Origin: an uncultured Bacteroidales bacterium
GTDB lineage: Bacteria; Bacteroidota; Bacteroidia; Bacteroidales; Bacteroidaceae
NCBI GenBank assembly: GCA_902787555.1
Contig: CADAGO010000019.1
Span: 1-49,303 of the forward strand
Reading direction: 5' to 3'
Length of the DNA stretch: 49,303 nt
Under the pieces are notes generated by a model. That model saw nothing but the letters and a program-made list of their open reading frames with translations. It was not told the origin of the DNA and made no database searches. A program made the translations under genes and the position numbers. This document shows, piece by piece, positions 31,742 through 41,109 of this stretch; position 1 is the stretch's first letter, and each line of letters starts with the position of its first letter.

Positions 31742-32590
31742 ATGATGAAATCAGTAATTATGTCAATCATTGCCTATTGTTGCACACTTGCGATAACAGC
31801 ACAAGAACCAATTAACATTGATTTGTGGCCAAACGGAATGCCTAATAGTAACGGTATCGACAAGACGCCTTTCGACGATGCGCGTCAGAACTTCAAACCG
31901 TCTATTCGTGTGTATCTGCCTGAGAAATCGAAAGCGAACGGAAAGGCTGTGGTGTGCTGCCCAGGTGGCGGCTATACGCATCTTGCAATGGACCACGAGG
32001 GATATGATTGGGCTCCGTTTTACAACGAACTGGGTTTTGCCTTCATCGTGTTGAAATACCGAATGCCTCATCAGGTGACGGACGTCCCGATCGCGGATGC
32101 GAAGGAAGCACTGAGAGTGGTGAGAGAGCATGCAAAGGACTGGAATATCGACCCGAAGCAGGTGGGCGTTATGGGCTCGTCGGCAGGAGGACATCTGGCT
32201 TCTACTGTCGCGACTCATTCCACACCCGAGACGGCTCCTGCCTTTCAGGTGCTATTCTATCCGGTTGTTTCGATGCAATCGGGGGTGACCCATCAGGGGT
32301 CGCACGATGCGTTGTTGGGTAGGAATGCCACGCAAGCAATGAATGACCTCTACAGCAATGCTCAGCAAGTGACCCGTCAGACTCCCCCTGCCATCATGTT
32401 GCTGTCGGACGATGATGGGGCAGTGATTTCGCAGAACAGTGCGGACTACTATCTTGCCCTGAAGAAGGCGGGTGTGAAGGCCTCGATACATGTCTATCCG
32501 TCGGGAGGACATGGATGGGGAATCCGTAGCAATTTTAAGTATCACGATAGTATGATGAACGATTTAAGAGAATGGTTGAAGACATTATGA
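31742..32590 (+). CDS. Exported alpha/beta hydrolase (esterase, BD-FAE-like)
   Basis: 282 residues with a signal peptide (MMKSVIMSIIAYCCTLAITAQ). The fold is alpha/beta hydrolase of the acetyl-esterase type found in polysaccharide use: oxyanion region VVCCPGGGYTHLAMDHEG, nucleophile GSSAGGH (Ser near 143), the acid in LLSDDDGAV near 224, and the histidine in YPSGGHGWGIR near 258. The DLWPNGMP opening of the mature chain is common in Bacteroidetes acetylxylan-esterase-like enzymes. The likely job is removing acetyl groups from xylan or a related glycan in the periplasm. The gene overlaps mtnN by 4 nt (ATGA), an unexpected partner functionally. Confidence 0.88.
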   Translation: MMKSVIMSIIAYCCTLAITAQEPINIDLWPNGMPNSNGIDKTPFDDARQNFKPSIRVYLPEKSKANGKAVVCCPGGGYTHLAMDHEGYDWAPFYNELGFAFIVLKYRMPHQVTDVPIADAKEALRVVREHAKDWNIDPKQVGVMGSSAGGHLASTVATHSTPETAPAFQVLFYPVVSMQSGVTHQGSHDALLGRNATQAMNDLYSNAQQVTRQTPPAIMLLSDDDGAVISQNSADYYLALKKAGVKASIHVYPSGGHGWGIRSNFKYHDSMMNDLREWLKTL

Positions 32591-33267
32591 GAATAGCGGT
32601 AATCGTAGCAATGCAAAAGGAGATGGCGAGTCTGTCGGCATTGCTCACAAACAAGAAGACGGAAACGGTTGATGGGTTTACGTATGTGACAGGCGAGTTG
32701 GGGTCAAAGACTCTGATATTGCATCAGTGTGGAATCGGTAAGGTGAATGCGGCAGTAGGTGCGAGTGAATTGATACGCAATTATCAGCCCGATTACTTGA
32801 TCAGTTCCGGGTGTGCTGGCGGATTGGATGCTCATCTGAAGGTGATGGAGGTAATAGCAAGCACTTCGACCGTGTATCATGACATCTTTGTCGGAGCAGC
32901 AGGGGAGGGGTTGGATATAGAACAGCCTTATCCGAGTGATGACTACTTAATCGATAAGGCTAAGGCATTGAGTCGGACTGCATCTACAAAGATTCATCTG
33001 GGACAAATCTGTACGGGAGACCAGTTTGTTACAGAGCGTGAGAAACTGGAGTCGATCAAGCAACGGTTTCCCGAAGGGCTTGCTGTAGATATGGAGTCGT
33101 GTGCGATTGCCCATACCTGTAAAATATACGGTGTTCCTTTTATCTCGTTCCGCATCATCAGCGATACCATCGGGGCTGAACTGCATGTGGAGGAATACCA
33201 GAATTTCTGGGCAGAGATGGCTGACCATTCGTTTGAAGTTGTCAAAGCATTTCTGTCGCAGATATGA
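32587..33267 (+). CDS. mtnN: 5'-methylthioadenosine/S-adenosylhomocysteine nucleosidase
   Basis: 226 residues from the ATG at 32587, which overlaps the preceding stop. The enzyme splits methylthioadenosine and S-adenosylhomocysteine to adenine plus the thioribose product, in methionine salvage and quorum-signal (AI-2) production. Motifs: MRIAVIVAMQKEM with the catalytic Glu12, SSGCAGGL, GQICTGDQFV, AVDMESCAIAHTC with catalytic Glu near 169, and RIISDTIG with catalytic Asp near 192. A start at 32572 would add five residues inside the other gene. A 9-bp inverted repeat follows at 33299-33332. Confidence 0.95.
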   Translation: MRIAVIVAMQKEMASLSALLTNKKTETVDGFTYVTGELGSKTLILHQCGIGKVNAAVGASELIRNYQPDYLISSGCAGGLDAHLKVMEVIASTSTVYHDIFVGAAGEGLDIEQPYPSDDYLIDKAKALSRTASTKIHLGQICTGDQFVTEREKLESIKQRFPEGLAVDMESCAIAHTCKIYGVPFISFRIISDTIGAELHVEEYQNFWAEMADHSFEVVKAFLSQI

Positions 33268-33298
33268 GGCAGATTCCCTCATTTGGGGTAACCATATA

Positions 33299-33332
33299 AT
33301 GAAAGCGAGGTACATCAGTGCCCCGCTTTCAT
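33299..33332. terminator. Inverted repeat between mtnN and recA
   Basis: ATGAAAGCG and CGCTTTCAT form a 9-bp stem with a 16-nt loop. There is no long T tract on either side, so termination is possible but not certain; the genes converge here. Confidence 0.5.
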
Positions 33333-33372
33333 TGTGATGGAAGAATGTCTCTACAGAATTGTATGAGGCATC

Positions 33373-34392
33373 TTAGCCTTCAATGGCTTCGAGTTCCTTG
33401 CCGGTTAGTTTGGCCTGGATCTTAGTCTGAATCTCTTCTGCCAGTTCGGGATTGTCTTCCAAGACTTGCTTGACTGCCTCGCGACCTTGAGCCAGTTTGC
33501 TGTCGCCGTAGCTAAACCAACTTCCGCTCTTTTTCAGGATTTCGAGCGATGTACCCAAATCTACCAGCTCACCGCTACGTGATATACCTGAGCCAAACAT
33601 GATGTCAAACTCACACTTGCGGAATGGAGGAGCCACTTTGTTCTTGACAATCTTCACCTTTACAGTATTTCCAATAACTTCGTCACCATTCTTGATGGCT
33701 TCTTTCTTGCGGATGTCAATACGTACAGATGAATAGAATTTCAATGCATTACCACCTGTAGTGGTCTCAGGATTACCGAACATGACACCGATCTTTTCGC
33801 GTAGCTGGTTGATGAAGATACAAGTGGTCTTGGTCTTGCTGATGGTGGCAGTCAGCTTTCTCAAAGCCTGGCTCATCAGTCGTGCCTGAAGTCCTACTTT
33901 ATTATCTCCCATATCGCCTTCTATTTCAGCCTTTGGTGTCAAAGCGGCTACAGAGTCAATCACGATGATACCTACCGCAGCTGAGCTGATAAGCTGGTCG
34001 GCTATCTCAAGTGCCTGCTCGCCATTGTCGGGCTGAGAAATGAGAAGGTTGTTGATATCTACGCCCAACTTAGACGCATAGAAGCGGTCAAAGGCATGTT
34101 CTGCATCGATGAATGCTGCGATACCTCCTTCTTTCTGACACTCTGCGATGGCATGAAGTGCCAAAGTGGTCTTACCTGATGACTCGGGACCATAAATCTC
34201 AATGATACGGCCTTTGGGGTAACCACCAATACCTAATGCTGCATTCAAACCGATAGAACCTGTTGGGATGCAGTCGATCTTTTCGATATTCTCTTCTCCA
34301 AGACGCATGATGGAACCATGTCCGTAGCTCTTCTCGATTTTAGCCATTGCTGCTTGCAACGCTTTCAATCTTTCTTCAAGGGTATTTGCCAT
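33373..34392 (-). CDS. recA: Recombinase RecA
   Basis: 339 residues, standard length. RecA forms filaments on single-stranded DNA, drives strand exchange and triggers SOS cleavage. Seen: [21 protein letters not shown] (Walker A, about residues 65-85), [21 protein letters not shown] (Walker B), [11 protein letters not shown] and the L2-loop-flanking region [16 protein letters not shown]. It has its own promoter, even though the FAD oxidoreductase gene lies upstream on the same strand. Confidence 0.98.
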   Translation of the reverse strand: MANTLEERLKALQAAMAKIEKSYGHGSIMRLGEENIEKIDCIPTGSIGLNAALGIGGYPKGRIIEIYGPESSGKTTLALHAIAECQKEGGIAAFIDAEHAFDRFYASKLGVDINNLLISQPDNGEQALEIADQLISSAAVGIIVIDSVAALTPKAEIEGDMGDNKVGLQARLMSQALRKLTATISKTKTTCIFINQLREKIGVMFGNPETTTGGNALKFYSSVRIDIRKKEAIKNGDEVIGNTVKVKIVKNKVAPPFRKCEFDIMFGSGISRSGELVDLGTSLEILKKSGSWFSYGDSKLAQGREAVKQVLEDNPELAEEIQTKIQAKLTGKELEAIEG

Positions 34393-34428
34393 ATTTTTTT
34401 CTTTTTAATGATTAATTTTCTTATGTTG

Positions 34429-34459
34429 CAAAGTTAGTAATAATAATTCATAAAACAAG
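34429..34459 (-). promoter_or_regulatory. Promoter of recA
   Basis: Minus strand: CTTG (34459-34456), 19 nt, TAACTTTG (34436-34429). Start near 34425, 33 nt before the ATG. I did not see a convincing SOS operator. Confidence 0.65.
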
Positions 34460-34461
34460 AT

Positions 34462-36072
34462 TCATGAGACAGAATTCTTACTTTTTTCTGCTAGATTCTC
34501 TGCACATCGCTCTCCATCAATACCTGCGGAGACAATACCGCCAGCATAACCGGCTCCTTCGCCACATGGGAAAAGTCCTTCGAGGCGGACATGCTGCAAG
34601 GTCAATGGGTCGCGGACAATACGTACTGGGGAGGATGTGCGTGTCTCAACCCCAATGATGACGGCTTCGTTGGTGAGAAACCCATGACTCTGCCGACCAA
34701 ACTGACGGAATCCCTGCTGGAGGCGTGTGGAGATGAAGGATGGCATCCAGAAGTGGAGTGGGGAGGTGATAAGACCTGGCTGGTAGGACGATTTGGGTAG
34801 CGATGCCGAAAGGCGGTTGTTGACGAAGTCTGCCATACGCTGGGCAGGAGCGGTCTGCCTGTGATTGCCTTGTTGCCAGCACTGTTTTTCGAGTTGCTCC
34901 TGAAATACCATCATACCTAAAGGAGACTCTATGTCCTCCACCTTGGGGGAGTCAGAGAGGGGCTTTATATCTTCCAAATGCAGTTCTACCACCATACCGC
35001 TGTTGCTCCAAGGACTGTTGCGCAAACTGGGTGACATGCCATTTACGACAATCTGCTCAGGACCGCTTGCGGCAGGCACCACCGTGCCTCCTGGACACAT
35101 GCAGAAAGAATAGACTCCGCGACCTTCGACCTGTGTGACAAACGAATACTCGGCAGTAGGCAGATACTGCCCTTTGCCTTCCTTACGATGGTATTGAATT
35201 TGGTCGATGAGGTGGGCAGGGTGTTCCAGACGTACTCCTACGGCAAGATTCTTTGCCTCTATCTCTACACCATTGTGGTAGAGCCAGCGATAAATATCGC
35301 GAGCTGAATGTCCTGTGGCAAGAATGACAGGCCCTTCGAACCGCAGCGGTTTTTCTATTTCATCGTTGCTATCGACTGCATTGACTCCATACACCTTATT
35401 ATTATTAATAAGCAGGTCTGTCACTTTCGTTTTAAAGTGTACCTCGCCTCCACAGCGGAGGATGGTGTTGCGCATGTTTTCAATGACGCGTGGCAGTTTG
35501 TCTGTTCCAATGTGTGGATGCGCATCGATTAAGATGCTTTCGGATGCGCCATGCTGGCAGAAGATTTTCAGAATGCGCTCCACACTACCGCGTTTTTTGC
35601 TTCGTGTGTAGAGTTTCCCATCAGAGAAAGCTCCTGCACCACCTTCTCCAAAAGAGAAGTTCGATTCAGGATTGACCATATGCTCACGCGATATCTTGGC
35701 GATGTCCTTACGTCGCTCGTGTACATCTTTACCTCGTTCGAGTACGATGGGACGAATACCGAGTTCAATGAGGCGAAGGGCGGCAAACAGACCACCTGGT
35801 CCTGCACCGACCACAATTGCAGCAGGCCTTTCGCTGACATCATGATACGCAATAGGAGTGAATGCCTGATCGGTAGGCTCTTCGTCGAGATAGACCCTGA
35901 CGGTGAGGTTCACATAGATGGTGCGTTGGCGGGCATCGATGCTTCGCTTCAGTATGCGGACATGATGAATATGCTGTTCATCAAGTCCCTTGTCATTCAC
36001 AAGGAATTTCTTGATGCCCTGTTCGCTGGCTGCCTGTTCGGGCAAAATCCTGATTTGTAATTCCTGAATCAT
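34462..36072 (-). CDS. FAD-dependent protein (COG2509-type oxidoreductase)
   Basis: 536 residues. Rossmann FAD motif AAIVVGAGPGGLFAALRLIELG (about residues 86-107; dinucleotide fingerprint GxGxxG) follows an N-terminal domain of about 80 residues with basic and Glu-rich segments. Other hallmarks: SNFSFGEGGAGAFSDGKLYTR, VILATGHSARDI, GVYSFCMCPGGTVVPA and the C-terminal GLFPCGEGAGYAGGIVSAGIDG. Members of this family are widespread and of unknown substrate. Its -7 box (AAACTTTG, 36088-36081) is 8 nt before the ATG, so the leader is very short. asnS lies upstream on the same strand and is separated by a terminator. Confidence 0.9.
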   Translation of the reverse strand: MIQELQIRILPEQAASEQGIKKFLVNDKGLDEQHIHHVRILKRSIDARQRTIYVNLTVRVYLDEEPTDQAFTPIAYHDVSERPAAIVVGAGPGGLFAALRLIELGIRPIVLERGKDVHERRKDIAKISREHMVNPESNFSFGEGGAGAFSDGKLYTRSKKRGSVERILKIFCQHGASESILIDAHPHIGTDKLPRVIENMRNTILRCGGEVHFKTKVTDLLINNNKVYGVNAVDSNDEIEKPLRFEGPVILATGHSARDIYRWLYHNGVEIEAKNLAVGVRLEHPAHLIDQIQYHRKEGKGQYLPTAEYSFVTQVEGRGVYSFCMCPGGTVVPAASGPEQIVVNGMSPSLRNSPWSNSGMVVELHLEDIKPLSDSPKVEDIESPLGMMVFQEQLEKQCWQQGNHRQTAPAQRMADFVNNRLSASLPKSSYQPGLITSPLHFWMPSFISTRLQQGFRQFGRQSHGFLTNEAVIIGVETRTSSPVRIVRDPLTLQHVRLEGLFPCGEGAGYAGGIVSAGIDGERCAENLAEKSKNSVS

Positions 36073-36105
36073 AGCAAGTGCAAAGTTTGTACAACAGCTG
36101 AGCTA

Positions 36106-36140
36106 TAGAAAAAAAGAAACGAACAGATGTGTCCGCTTCT
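36106..36140 (-). terminator. Terminator after asnS
   Basis: On the minus strand AGAAGCG, 12-nt loop, CGTTTCT, followed by TTTTTTTCTA. A T tract on the plus side also makes it usable in that direction, though no gene ends there. Confidence 0.7.
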
Positions 36141-36150
36141 TTTTTCTTCA

Positions 36151-37587
36151 TTAGAATTCGGCGTTCTTCGGGGTACGGGGGAACGGAATGACATCACGGA
36201 TGTTTTGCATACCCGTGACGAATAGGATGAGACGCTCAAACCCGAGACCGAAACCAGCATGTGGACACGAACCCCAGCGTCGGGTATCGAGATACCACCA
36301 CAAGTGGGTCATATCCATCTGACGTCGGTTGATCTCGCCCATCAGCTTGTCATAGTCGGCTTCGCGAACAGAACCTCCGATGATTTCTCCAATCTGCGGG
36401 AAGAGTACATCGGTACCTTGCATCGTCGGTGCAGGAGCTACACAGCCCTTGTAGCCGATGCTACCCTCACCTTGTGCCTCGTTCTGCTTCATATAGAAGG
36501 ACTTGATAGCCGTTGGGTAGTCGGTCATGATGACTGGCTTCTTGAAGTGCTCTTCCACGAGGTAGCGCTCATGCTCAGATGCAAGGTCGTCACCCCAGTT
36601 GCATGGGAATTCGAACTTCTTGCCTGCTTTGATTGCTTCCTGAAGGATATTGATTCCCTCTGTGTATGGAAGGCGTACGAAGGTTTCTTTCAAAACGCCT
36701 TCAAGACGAGAGATGAGGGTCTTGTCGATCATCTGGTTGAGGAATTCGAGATCATCCCGACAATTGTCGAGAGCCCAGCGAACGCAATACTTGATGAAAT
36801 CTTCTTCAAGGTCCATCAGTTCTTCTTGGTCGAGGAATGCCACCTCAGGCTCAATCATCCAAAACTCTGCCAAGTGGCGTGGAGTGTTGCTGTTCTCGGC
36901 ACGGAACGTGGGGCCGAAGGTGTAGATAGCTCCAAGAGCCGTAGCACCCAGTTCGCCTTCCAACTGTCCGCTTACGGTGAGTGAGGTCTGCTGACCGAAG
37001 AAATCGTCATCATAGATAATTCTTCCCTGCTCGTCCTTCTTCAGGTCGTAGAGGTTCTCGGTCGTTACCTGGAACATATTGCCTGCACCCTCGCAGTCGC
37101 TTGCAGTGATGAGTGGGGTGTGGAAGTAGAAGAATCCGTGCTCGTGGAAGTAGGTGTGGATGGCCATAGCCATGTTGTGACGAATGCGCATGACGGCACC
37201 GAAAGTGTTCGTGCGCAATCGCATGTGAGCGTTTTTGCGCATCACCTCGAACGATTGTCCCTTCTTCTGCATCGGATAAGTATTGTCGCACAGACCATAG
37301 ATTTCCAGACCAGTAGCCTGAATCTCGCAAGCCTGACCAGCTCCCTGACTCTCGACAAGTGTACCGATAGTGCAGATGCAAGCACCGGTAGTGATGTCAC
37401 GAAGTGTCTGCTCGTCAAACTTTGTGGGATCGACAACCACCTGTACGTTCTTGATGGTAGAACCGTCGTTCAGGGCGATGAAATCGACAGCCTTGCTTGA
37501 ACGGTGGGTACGTACCCATCCTTTTACGCATACTTCCTTTCCAAATTCCGTGCTCTTCAGCACGTCAACTATCCTTGTTCGTTTCAT
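36151..37587 (-). CDS. asnS: Asparaginyl-tRNA synthetase
   Basis: 478 residues. A class II synthetase that charges tRNA-Asn. N-terminal OB fold (about 10-100; [21 protein letters not shown]) is followed by the catalytic core with [40 protein letters not shown] (motif 1 and 2 region), [21 protein letters not shown] (motif 2) and [27 protein letters not shown] (motif 3). The ending [11 protein letters not shown] is typical of AsnRS rather than AspRS. It is 16 nt downstream of rluB in the same operon. Confidence 0.96.
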   Translation of the reverse strand: MKRTRIVDVLKSTEFGKEVCVKGWVRTHRSSKAVDFIALNDGSTIKNVQVVVDPTKFDEQTLRDITTGACICTIGTLVESQGAGQACEIQATGLEIYGLCDNTYPMQKKGQSFEVMRKNAHMRLRTNTFGAVMRIRHNMAMAIHTYFHEHGFFYFHTPLITASDCEGAGNMFQVTTENLYDLKKDEQGRIIYDDDFFGQQTSLTVSGQLEGELGATALGAIYTFGPTFRAENSNTPRHLAEFWMIEPEVAFLDQEELMDLEEDFIKYCVRWALDNCRDDLEFLNQMIDKTLISRLEGVLKETFVRLPYTEGINILQEAIKAGKKFEFPCNWGDDLASEHERYLVEEHFKKPVIMTDYPTAIKSFYMKQNEAQGEGSIGYKGCVAPAPTMQGTDVLFPQIGEIIGGSVREADYDKLMGEINRRQMDMTHLWWYLDTRRWGSCPHAGFGLGFERLILFVTGMQNIRDVIPFPRTPKNAEF

Positions 37588-37603
37588 TTTTAACTCCTTT
37601 ATT

Positions 37604-38896
37604 TTAGTCTTGTGTGTTCATGTGAAGCATAGCTACTTCCTGCTCAGTGAGGAAGCGCCAGTCGCCTCGCTTGAGTCCCTTTTTGGTCAAGCCCGCAAAG
37701 ACTACACGGTCGAGCTTGATGACGCGATAGCCGAGAGCCTCAAAAATACGGCGAACGATACGGTTCTTTCCTGAGTGTATCTCGATGCCTATCTGTTTGC
37801 GATCGGTATCGCTTGCATAGCTGATAGCATCAGCATGTACCATTCCGTCTTCCAGTTCAACACCTTCTGCAATCTTGGCGAGGTCAGCAGCGGTACAGTT
37901 CTTGTCGAGGTACACGTGATAGATCTTCTTCTTTAAATATTTAGGATGTGTGAGTTTAGATGCCAGTTCACCATCGTTGGTAAATAAGAGTACACCTGTA
38001 GTGTTGCGGTCGAGACGGCCAACTGGATAGATGCGCTCGCGGCAACAATTCTTCACAAGATCCATCACTGTCTTGCGTGCCTGTGGGTCGTCGGAAGTAG
38101 TGACATAGTCCTTTGGTTTGTTGAGAAGTACGTATACCTTCTTTTCCAAACTTACCAGCTGATCGTGGAAGTGTACTTGGTCAGTACGCAGAATCTTGGT
38201 ACCCAGTTCGGTCACTACTTCACCGTTCACCTTAATGACACCTGCCTGGATGAAATCGTCGGCCTCGCGACGAGAGCATACACCTGCATTTGCAAGGAAC
38301 TTATTGAGACGAAGCGGAGCATTTGGGTCCTCAAGATACTCCTTATATTCAATCTGCTTCTTCAAACTATATTTTGCATTAGGATTGTAATCGGCAGAAC
38401 GCTGTCGGAACAATCCAGGACCGCCTCCACCTTGGCGCTGCTTGTTGTAGCCACCCTGTCGGTTGGCATTGTAGCCACCCTTGTTATATCCACCTTGGCC
38501 TGGTTTGTTGTAACCACCTTGACCAGCAGGACGGTTTTGGTTGTAGCCACCCTTCTGATAGCCACCCTGACCAGCAGGACGGTTTTGGTTGTAGCCACCC
38601 TTCTGATAGCCACCCTGACCGGTTGGACGGTTCTGGTTGTATCCACCACGGTTGTATCCTCCCTGACCACCAGGATGATTAAAGCTACCCTGTCCTCCAC
38701 TCGAGTGACCATAATTGTTCTGACGGACGTACCCGCTACGATGTTCACCATTACCAGAAGGTACGTCGAATCCCTGCGGACGGAATGCACGTTCTCCTGT
38801 ACTACCATTAGCGCTATAAGCACGCTCTACTCGCGTAAAACGTGGACGCTGCGGACGTTTTTCATTAGCATCTTCCTGCCATTTCTCATTCTCCAT
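37604..38896 (-). CDS. rluB: Pseudouridine synthase (RluB family) with Gly/Asn/Gln-rich N-terminal extension
   Basis: 430 residues. The enzymatic part (about 195-425) has an S4 RNA-binding domain, [21 protein letters not shown], and the catalytic motif [20 protein letters not shown] with the active aspartate, as in RluB, which modifies U2605 of 23S rRNA, or RluE/RluF. The first 190 residues are low complexity, basic and rich in Gly, Tyr, Gln and Asn, with a repeated [16 protein letters not shown] unit of 16 residues. Such extensions are common in Bacteroidetes RluB-like proteins and may help bind RNA or mediate clustering. Encoded upstream of asnS. Confidence 0.9.
   Translation of the reverse strand: MENEKWQEDANEKRPQRPRFTRVERAYSANGSTGERAFRPQGFDVPSGNGEHRSGYVRQNNYGHSSGGQGSFNHPGGQGGYNRGGYNQNRPTGQGGYQKGGYNQNRPAGQGGYQKGGYNQNRPAGQGGYNKPGQGGYNKGGYNANRQGGYNKQRQGGGGPGLFRQRSADYNPNAKYSLKKQIEYKEYLEDPNAPLRLNKFLANAGVCSRREADDFIQAGVIKVNGEVVTELGTKILRTDQVHFHDQLVSLEKKVYVLLNKPKDYVTTSDDPQARKTVMDLVKNCCRERIYPVGRLDRNTTGVLLFTNDGELASKLTHPKYLKKKIYHVYLDKNCTAADLAKIAEGVELEDGMVHADAISYASDTDRKQIGIEIHSGKNRIVRRIFEALGYRVIKLDRVVFAGLTKKGLKRGDWRFLTEQEVAMLHMNTQD
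38510..38660 (-). repeat. 48-nt coding tandem repeat in rluB
   Basis: Three copies of a 48-nt unit (16 codons) with starts at 38531, 38579 and 38627 on the plus numbering; two are nearly identical and the third diverges. They encode [16 protein letters not shown]. Copy number is likely to vary by slippage between strains. Confidence 0.8.
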
Positions 38897-38984
38897 AATC
38901 GTTTAATGTTTGTTTGGTTAATTATAATTTCTTTATTCACATAAATAACATGTAATATCATATTGTGATTATATTCGCTAAGAA

Positions 38985-40349
38985 CTACATACCGAAGTAA
39001 GTGCTCGGAGTAATCTGGCGAAGCTCAGCTTTCACACGCTCGCTCACATCCAGTCCTTCGATAAAGTCACAGATACCCTGTTCGGTAATAGTATTATTGG
39101 TACGTGTAAGTGCCTTCAATGCCTCATACGGATGTGGATAGCCCTCGCGGCGCAGAATGGTTTGAATACCCTCTGCACATACTGCCCAGCAGTTATCCAA
39201 GTCGCGCTGAATTGCTGCTTCGTTGATAAGCAACTTGCGAAGCCCCTTCAAGGTGCTTTGGATGGCAATCACCATGTGACCCATCGGCACACCTACGTTA
39301 CGCAGGACGGTTGAGTCGGTAAGGTCGCGCTGCAGACGTGATACAGGCAACTTATTTGCCAAGTGTGACAGAATGGCGTTCGCGATACCCAGATTTCCCT
39401 CGGAGTTCTCGAAGTCAATAGGATTTACTTTGTGAGGCATTGCGCTCGAACCAACCTCTCCGGCCTTGATTTTTTGTTTGAAATACTCCATTGAGACGTA
39501 CATCCAAAAGTCACGATCCAAATCAACAAGGATTGTATTGATACGTGCCATAGCGTTGAACACAGAACCCAGATGATCGTAGTTTGAGATTTGCGTTGTC
39601 CATTGTTCACGATCCAGTCCTAACTGCTCGCTGACAAACCGATTACCGAATGCCTTCCAATCAATCTCAGGATAGGCAACGTGATGAGCATTGAAGTTAC
39701 CCGTCGCTCCGCCAAACTTGGCAGTCAGCTTACAAGCTTTCAGTGCATCAAGTTGTTCAGTCAGACGATACACATAGACCATCACCTCCTTGCCCAGACG
39801 TGTCGGTGAAGCTGGCTGACCGTGAGTTTTGGCCAGCATCGGAATGTCTTTCCACGCTTCAGCATATTCTTGCAACTGTGCAATTAACTCTTCCATCATC
39901 GGATAATACACCTCTACAAGAGCCTCCTTGATTGAGAGTGGAACACTCGTGTTGTTGATATCCTGACTTGTCAAGCCAAAATGAATAAACTCCTTGTAGT
40001 CTGCCAAATTGTATAGATTGGCTTCGCTGGAATTGTTGGTCATCTCATCAATTTTCTCCTTGATGAAGTATTCCACAGCCTTCACATCGTGGTTGGTCAC
40101 CTTTTCGATGTCTTTTACACGTTGTGCATCCGCCTCAGAGAAGTTCTCATATATCGCCCTAAGATTCGTCGCAACCTTTTGCACATCAAAAATCTTCAGG
40201 AACGAAGTCAAAGCGATGAAGTATTCAATCTCCACCCTCACTCGGTATTTTATCAAAGCATACTCCGAGAAATAAGGAGCCAGACAATCTGTCTTTCCCC
40301 TGTATCGTCCGTCAATAGGAGAAACTGCTGTTAATTCTGATAATGTCAT
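38985..40349 (-). CDS. purB: Adenylosuccinate lyase
   Basis: 454 residues. PurB splits SAICAR and adenylosuccinate, releasing fumarate, in purine synthesis. Hallmarks: the N-terminal LTAVSPIDGRYRGKTDCLAPYFSEYALIKYRVRVE, THGQPASPTRLGKE with the catalytic histidine, and the fumarase/aspartase signature GSSAMPHKVNPIDFENSEGN (about residue 290-310). The start overlaps the preceding membrane protein gene by 4 nt (ATGA), so it is the third gene of a divIC-TM-purB operon. Confidence 0.96.
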   Translation of the reverse strand: MTLSELTAVSPIDGRYRGKTDCLAPYFSEYALIKYRVRVEIEYFIALTSFLKIFDVQKVATNLRAIYENFSEADAQRVKDIEKVTNHDVKAVEYFIKEKIDEMTNNSSEANLYNLADYKEFIHFGLTSQDINNTSVPLSIKEALVEVYYPMMEELIAQLQEYAEAWKDIPMLAKTHGQPASPTRLGKEVMVYVYRLTEQLDALKACKLTAKFGGATGNFNAHHVAYPEIDWKAFGNRFVSEQLGLDREQWTTQISNYDHLGSVFNAMARINTILVDLDRDFWMYVSMEYFKQKIKAGEVGSSAMPHKVNPIDFENSEGNLGIANAILSHLANKLPVSRLQRDLTDSTVLRNVGVPMGHMVIAIQSTLKGLRKLLINEAAIQRDLDNCWAVCAEGIQTILRREGYPHPYEALKALTRTNNTITEQGICDFIEGLDVSERVKAELRQITPSTYFGM

Positions 40350-40738
40350 TTTTTTTCTTTTTTTAGCTCGCTCGGAATGCGAAATGCTGTATACAGTTCA
40401 ATTACTACAAATATGAAGAAGGGCAGTAACCACGCCGAAGCCGTGGCATGCACCTTGTAATCACCTATCTCAATACCATTGATTCGGTCATAGTAAAACA
40501 TCAGCCAGGCAGACAATAGCAACACAACTACACCAATCGTGCGTTGAGTGTAGAGTCGGCGGAGTGTAATTGTTGACTCAGGATGTTTTTCAAATAGTCT
40601 TCCTACGGTAAAAAGCAAAGCACCTACTGCAAAAACGTAATTTATGAATTCCCATCCAGTTATCCAAAAAGCGGCACCAATTAATACTAAAACTTCACCA
40701 ATGTTTGCAATATAACCAAATACCTTTTGTTTGTTCAT
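40346..40738 (-). CDS. Four-helix membrane protein, function unknown
   Basis: 130 residues. Four hydrophobic stretches (about 10-28, 33-48, 67-84, 98-118) with charged ends (KKEKK at the C-terminus), so an integral inner membrane protein. I recognise no family. It sits between the divIC-like gene (no gap) and purB (4-nt overlap), which suggests co-translation. A link to cell division is possible from the neighbour but not shown. Confidence 0.7.
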   Translation of the reverse strand: MNKQKVFGYIANIGEVLVLIGAAFWITGWEFINYVFAVGALLFTVGRLFEKHPESTITLRRLYTQRTIGVVVLLLSAWLMFYYDRINGIEIGDYKVHATASAWLLPFFIFVVIELYTAFRIPSELKKEKK

Positions 40739-41038
40739 TTAATTAATTTCGTCATCTATCACGAAGATATCTTCATCTTCGGTTTTCATATAATACTTCT
40801 CGTGAGCCACACGCTTCACAGCTTCGGGGTTCGTTTTAATTCTTTCCAGTTTGATTTTGTCGTTCTTGTACGTATTTTTCTGTTTGTTAATCTCACTCTT
40901 CAGCGCTGCAATCTCCTGCTTCTGCGCCCAACGTCTGACCAGACTGTGATCTCCCACAAAACCAATGAGCACCGCAAAAACGATGATCGATATCAGGTAT
41001 TTGTTTTTAATCAGGAACTGTTTGAATGTTCGTTTCAT
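40739..41038 (-). CDS. FtsB/DivIC family septum formation initiator
   Basis: 99 residues, with the family architecture: short basic cytoplasmic N-terminus, one transmembrane helix (about 14-30), a heptad-rich coiled coil (40-70; EIAALKSEINKQKNTYKNDK), then the conserved end EAVKRVAHEKYYMKTEDEDIFVI, which matches FtsB/DivIC family C-termini. In other bacteria these proteins link FtsL/FtsQ at the division site. It has a consensus promoter 37 nt upstream and leads the operon with the four-helix membrane protein and purB. Confidence 0.87.
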   Translation of the reverse strand: MKRTFKQFLIKNKYLISIIVFAVLIGFVGDHSLVRRWAQKQEIAALKSEINKQKNTYKNDKIKLERIKTNPEAVKRVAHEKYYMKTEDEDIFVIDDEIN

Positions 41039-41074
41039 CTGGAAAGTCGGAGAGTTCGTTCGTAAATTTCGTTG

Positions 41075-41106
41075 CGAAGTTAGTAAAAAAACTGCAAACC
41101 ACCAAA
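41075..41106 (-). promoter_or_regulatory. Promoter of divIC-TM-purB
   Basis: Minus strand: TTTG (41106-41103), 20 nt, TAACTTCG (41082-41075). One mismatch in the -7 box. It lies just downstream of the dnaX stop. Confidence 0.65.
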
Positions 41107-41109
41107 TAA

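Noticed and set aside
38510-38660. 48-nt repeat as a mobile or noncoding repeat
   Set aside because: It is in frame and encodes a 16-residue low-complexity unit within rluB, so ordinary coding tandem expansion explains it.
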